Source: Ruminococcus sp. (GTDB lineage: Bacteria > Bacillota > Clostridia > Oscillospirales > Acutalibacteraceae). From it: DNA of 58,311 nucleotides. The notes beneath the pieces were generated by a model. That model ran no database searches and was not told where the DNA came from. It was given only the letters and a program-made list of their open reading frames with translations. The stretch spans positions 1-58,311 of the forward strand of contig JAFRDE010000015.1 of NCBI GenBank assembly GCA_017403985.1, written 5' to 3'. Shown one piece after another: positions 58,130 to 58,311 of this stretch (the stretch's first letter is position 1; every line of letters begins with the position of its first letter). The position numbers were made by a program, and so were the translations under genes.

Positions 58130-58172
58130 ATCTGTATTCCCTCATTCCTTATGAATGAATCAAATTATACTT

Positions 58173-58311
58173 AAGGTAACGGGAGTCGAACCACAACCGC
58201 CGATAATGAGTTGTTTTCAGCCTTTATCGGCTTATCGTCGATCGCAACCCGTCAGGGTTACTCCTCCTCTGCACCGATAAATCCAAGAAAACAATCTCAT
58301 TCTCGGTGCGA
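58173..58311. repeat. 277-bp-type element, family C (second copy, runs off the window)
   Basis: Starts AAGGTAACGGGAGTCGAACC and continues as the reverse complement of the right half of the element at 46818-47094, with scattered differences. Some keep pairing (AACCC/GGGTT replaces AACC/GGTT). Relative to the downstream gene it has the same orientation as the bioY copy. Confidence 0.8.

Overview
The window looks like a chromosomal segment of a low-to-mid GC anaerobic Clostridium-class bacterium, probably of the Ruminococcaceae/Oscillospiraceae. The evidence is strong AGGAGG-type ribosome binding sites, near-consensus TTGACA-N17-TATAAT promoters, DapL lysine biosynthesis, dockerin-bearing secreted proteins, a FeoA-FeoB fusion with its Cys-rich partner, and PTQAP-type linkers. 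Species cannot be read from the sequence. No rRNA, tRNA, CRISPR array, transposase or phage module is visible.

Layout. 1-7.4 kb holds nitrogen and amino-sugar metabolism: a NuoE-like fragment, gdhA, a glutamine-synthetase-like gene joined to glmS, dapL and an ANTAR-domain protein. The gdhA, GS-like and ANTAR genes share one leader design: a strong promoter, a hexaloop hairpin (loop AAAGGC or AATGGC) starting at about +1, then an intrinsic terminator whose 5' arm overlaps that hairpin. This looks like a small ANTAR antitermination regulon that controls its own regulator. 7.6-23.9 kb holds envelope and secreted proteins (PlsC-like, a 1946-residue surface protein, a CHAP-dockerin protein, a lipase-like dockerin protein), a SpoIIE/PP2C sensor phosphatase, a DUF389 protein, a damaged HAD/ABC1 pair and an HD hydrolase. 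23.9-28.6 kb is sulfur metabolism: metY behind a Met/Cys-rich leader peptide and attenuator, iscU-iscS, a PNPOx-like gene and thioredoxin. The metY and iscS promoters carry the same TACCTA-N9-TAGGTA-type operator.

28.6-34.5 kb holds a VanX-like dipeptidase, a retron (RT with NAxxH and VTG motifs plus a predicted 146-nt msr-msd RNA with a1/a2 repeats), a divergent unrecognised gene and the feo iron-uptake operon. 34.8-46.7 kb holds membrane and envelope genes, a paired Fe-S scaffold/GGGtGRT operon, a nitroreductase, a YbeY homologue that has lost its zinc ligands, and DegV. 46.8-50.1 kb holds bioY-mntP and a macrodomain-SirTM ADP-ribosylation operon. 50.2-58.3 kb holds a cytidylyltransferase/epimerase/pseudo-SDR-LicD cell-surface decoration cluster, a dockerin protein, a lipoprotein, and an SDR plus serine-palmitoyltransferase-like pair that may make a sphingoid-type base.

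At least three families of short non-coding repeats are scattered between genes: ~145-bp palindromic-ended elements, a small TTGAGATTGCC...TCGCAATGACT palindrome, and a 277-bp element with AAGGTAA(C/A)GGGA terminal inverted repeats. All family names come from recalled motifs; no database search was run.
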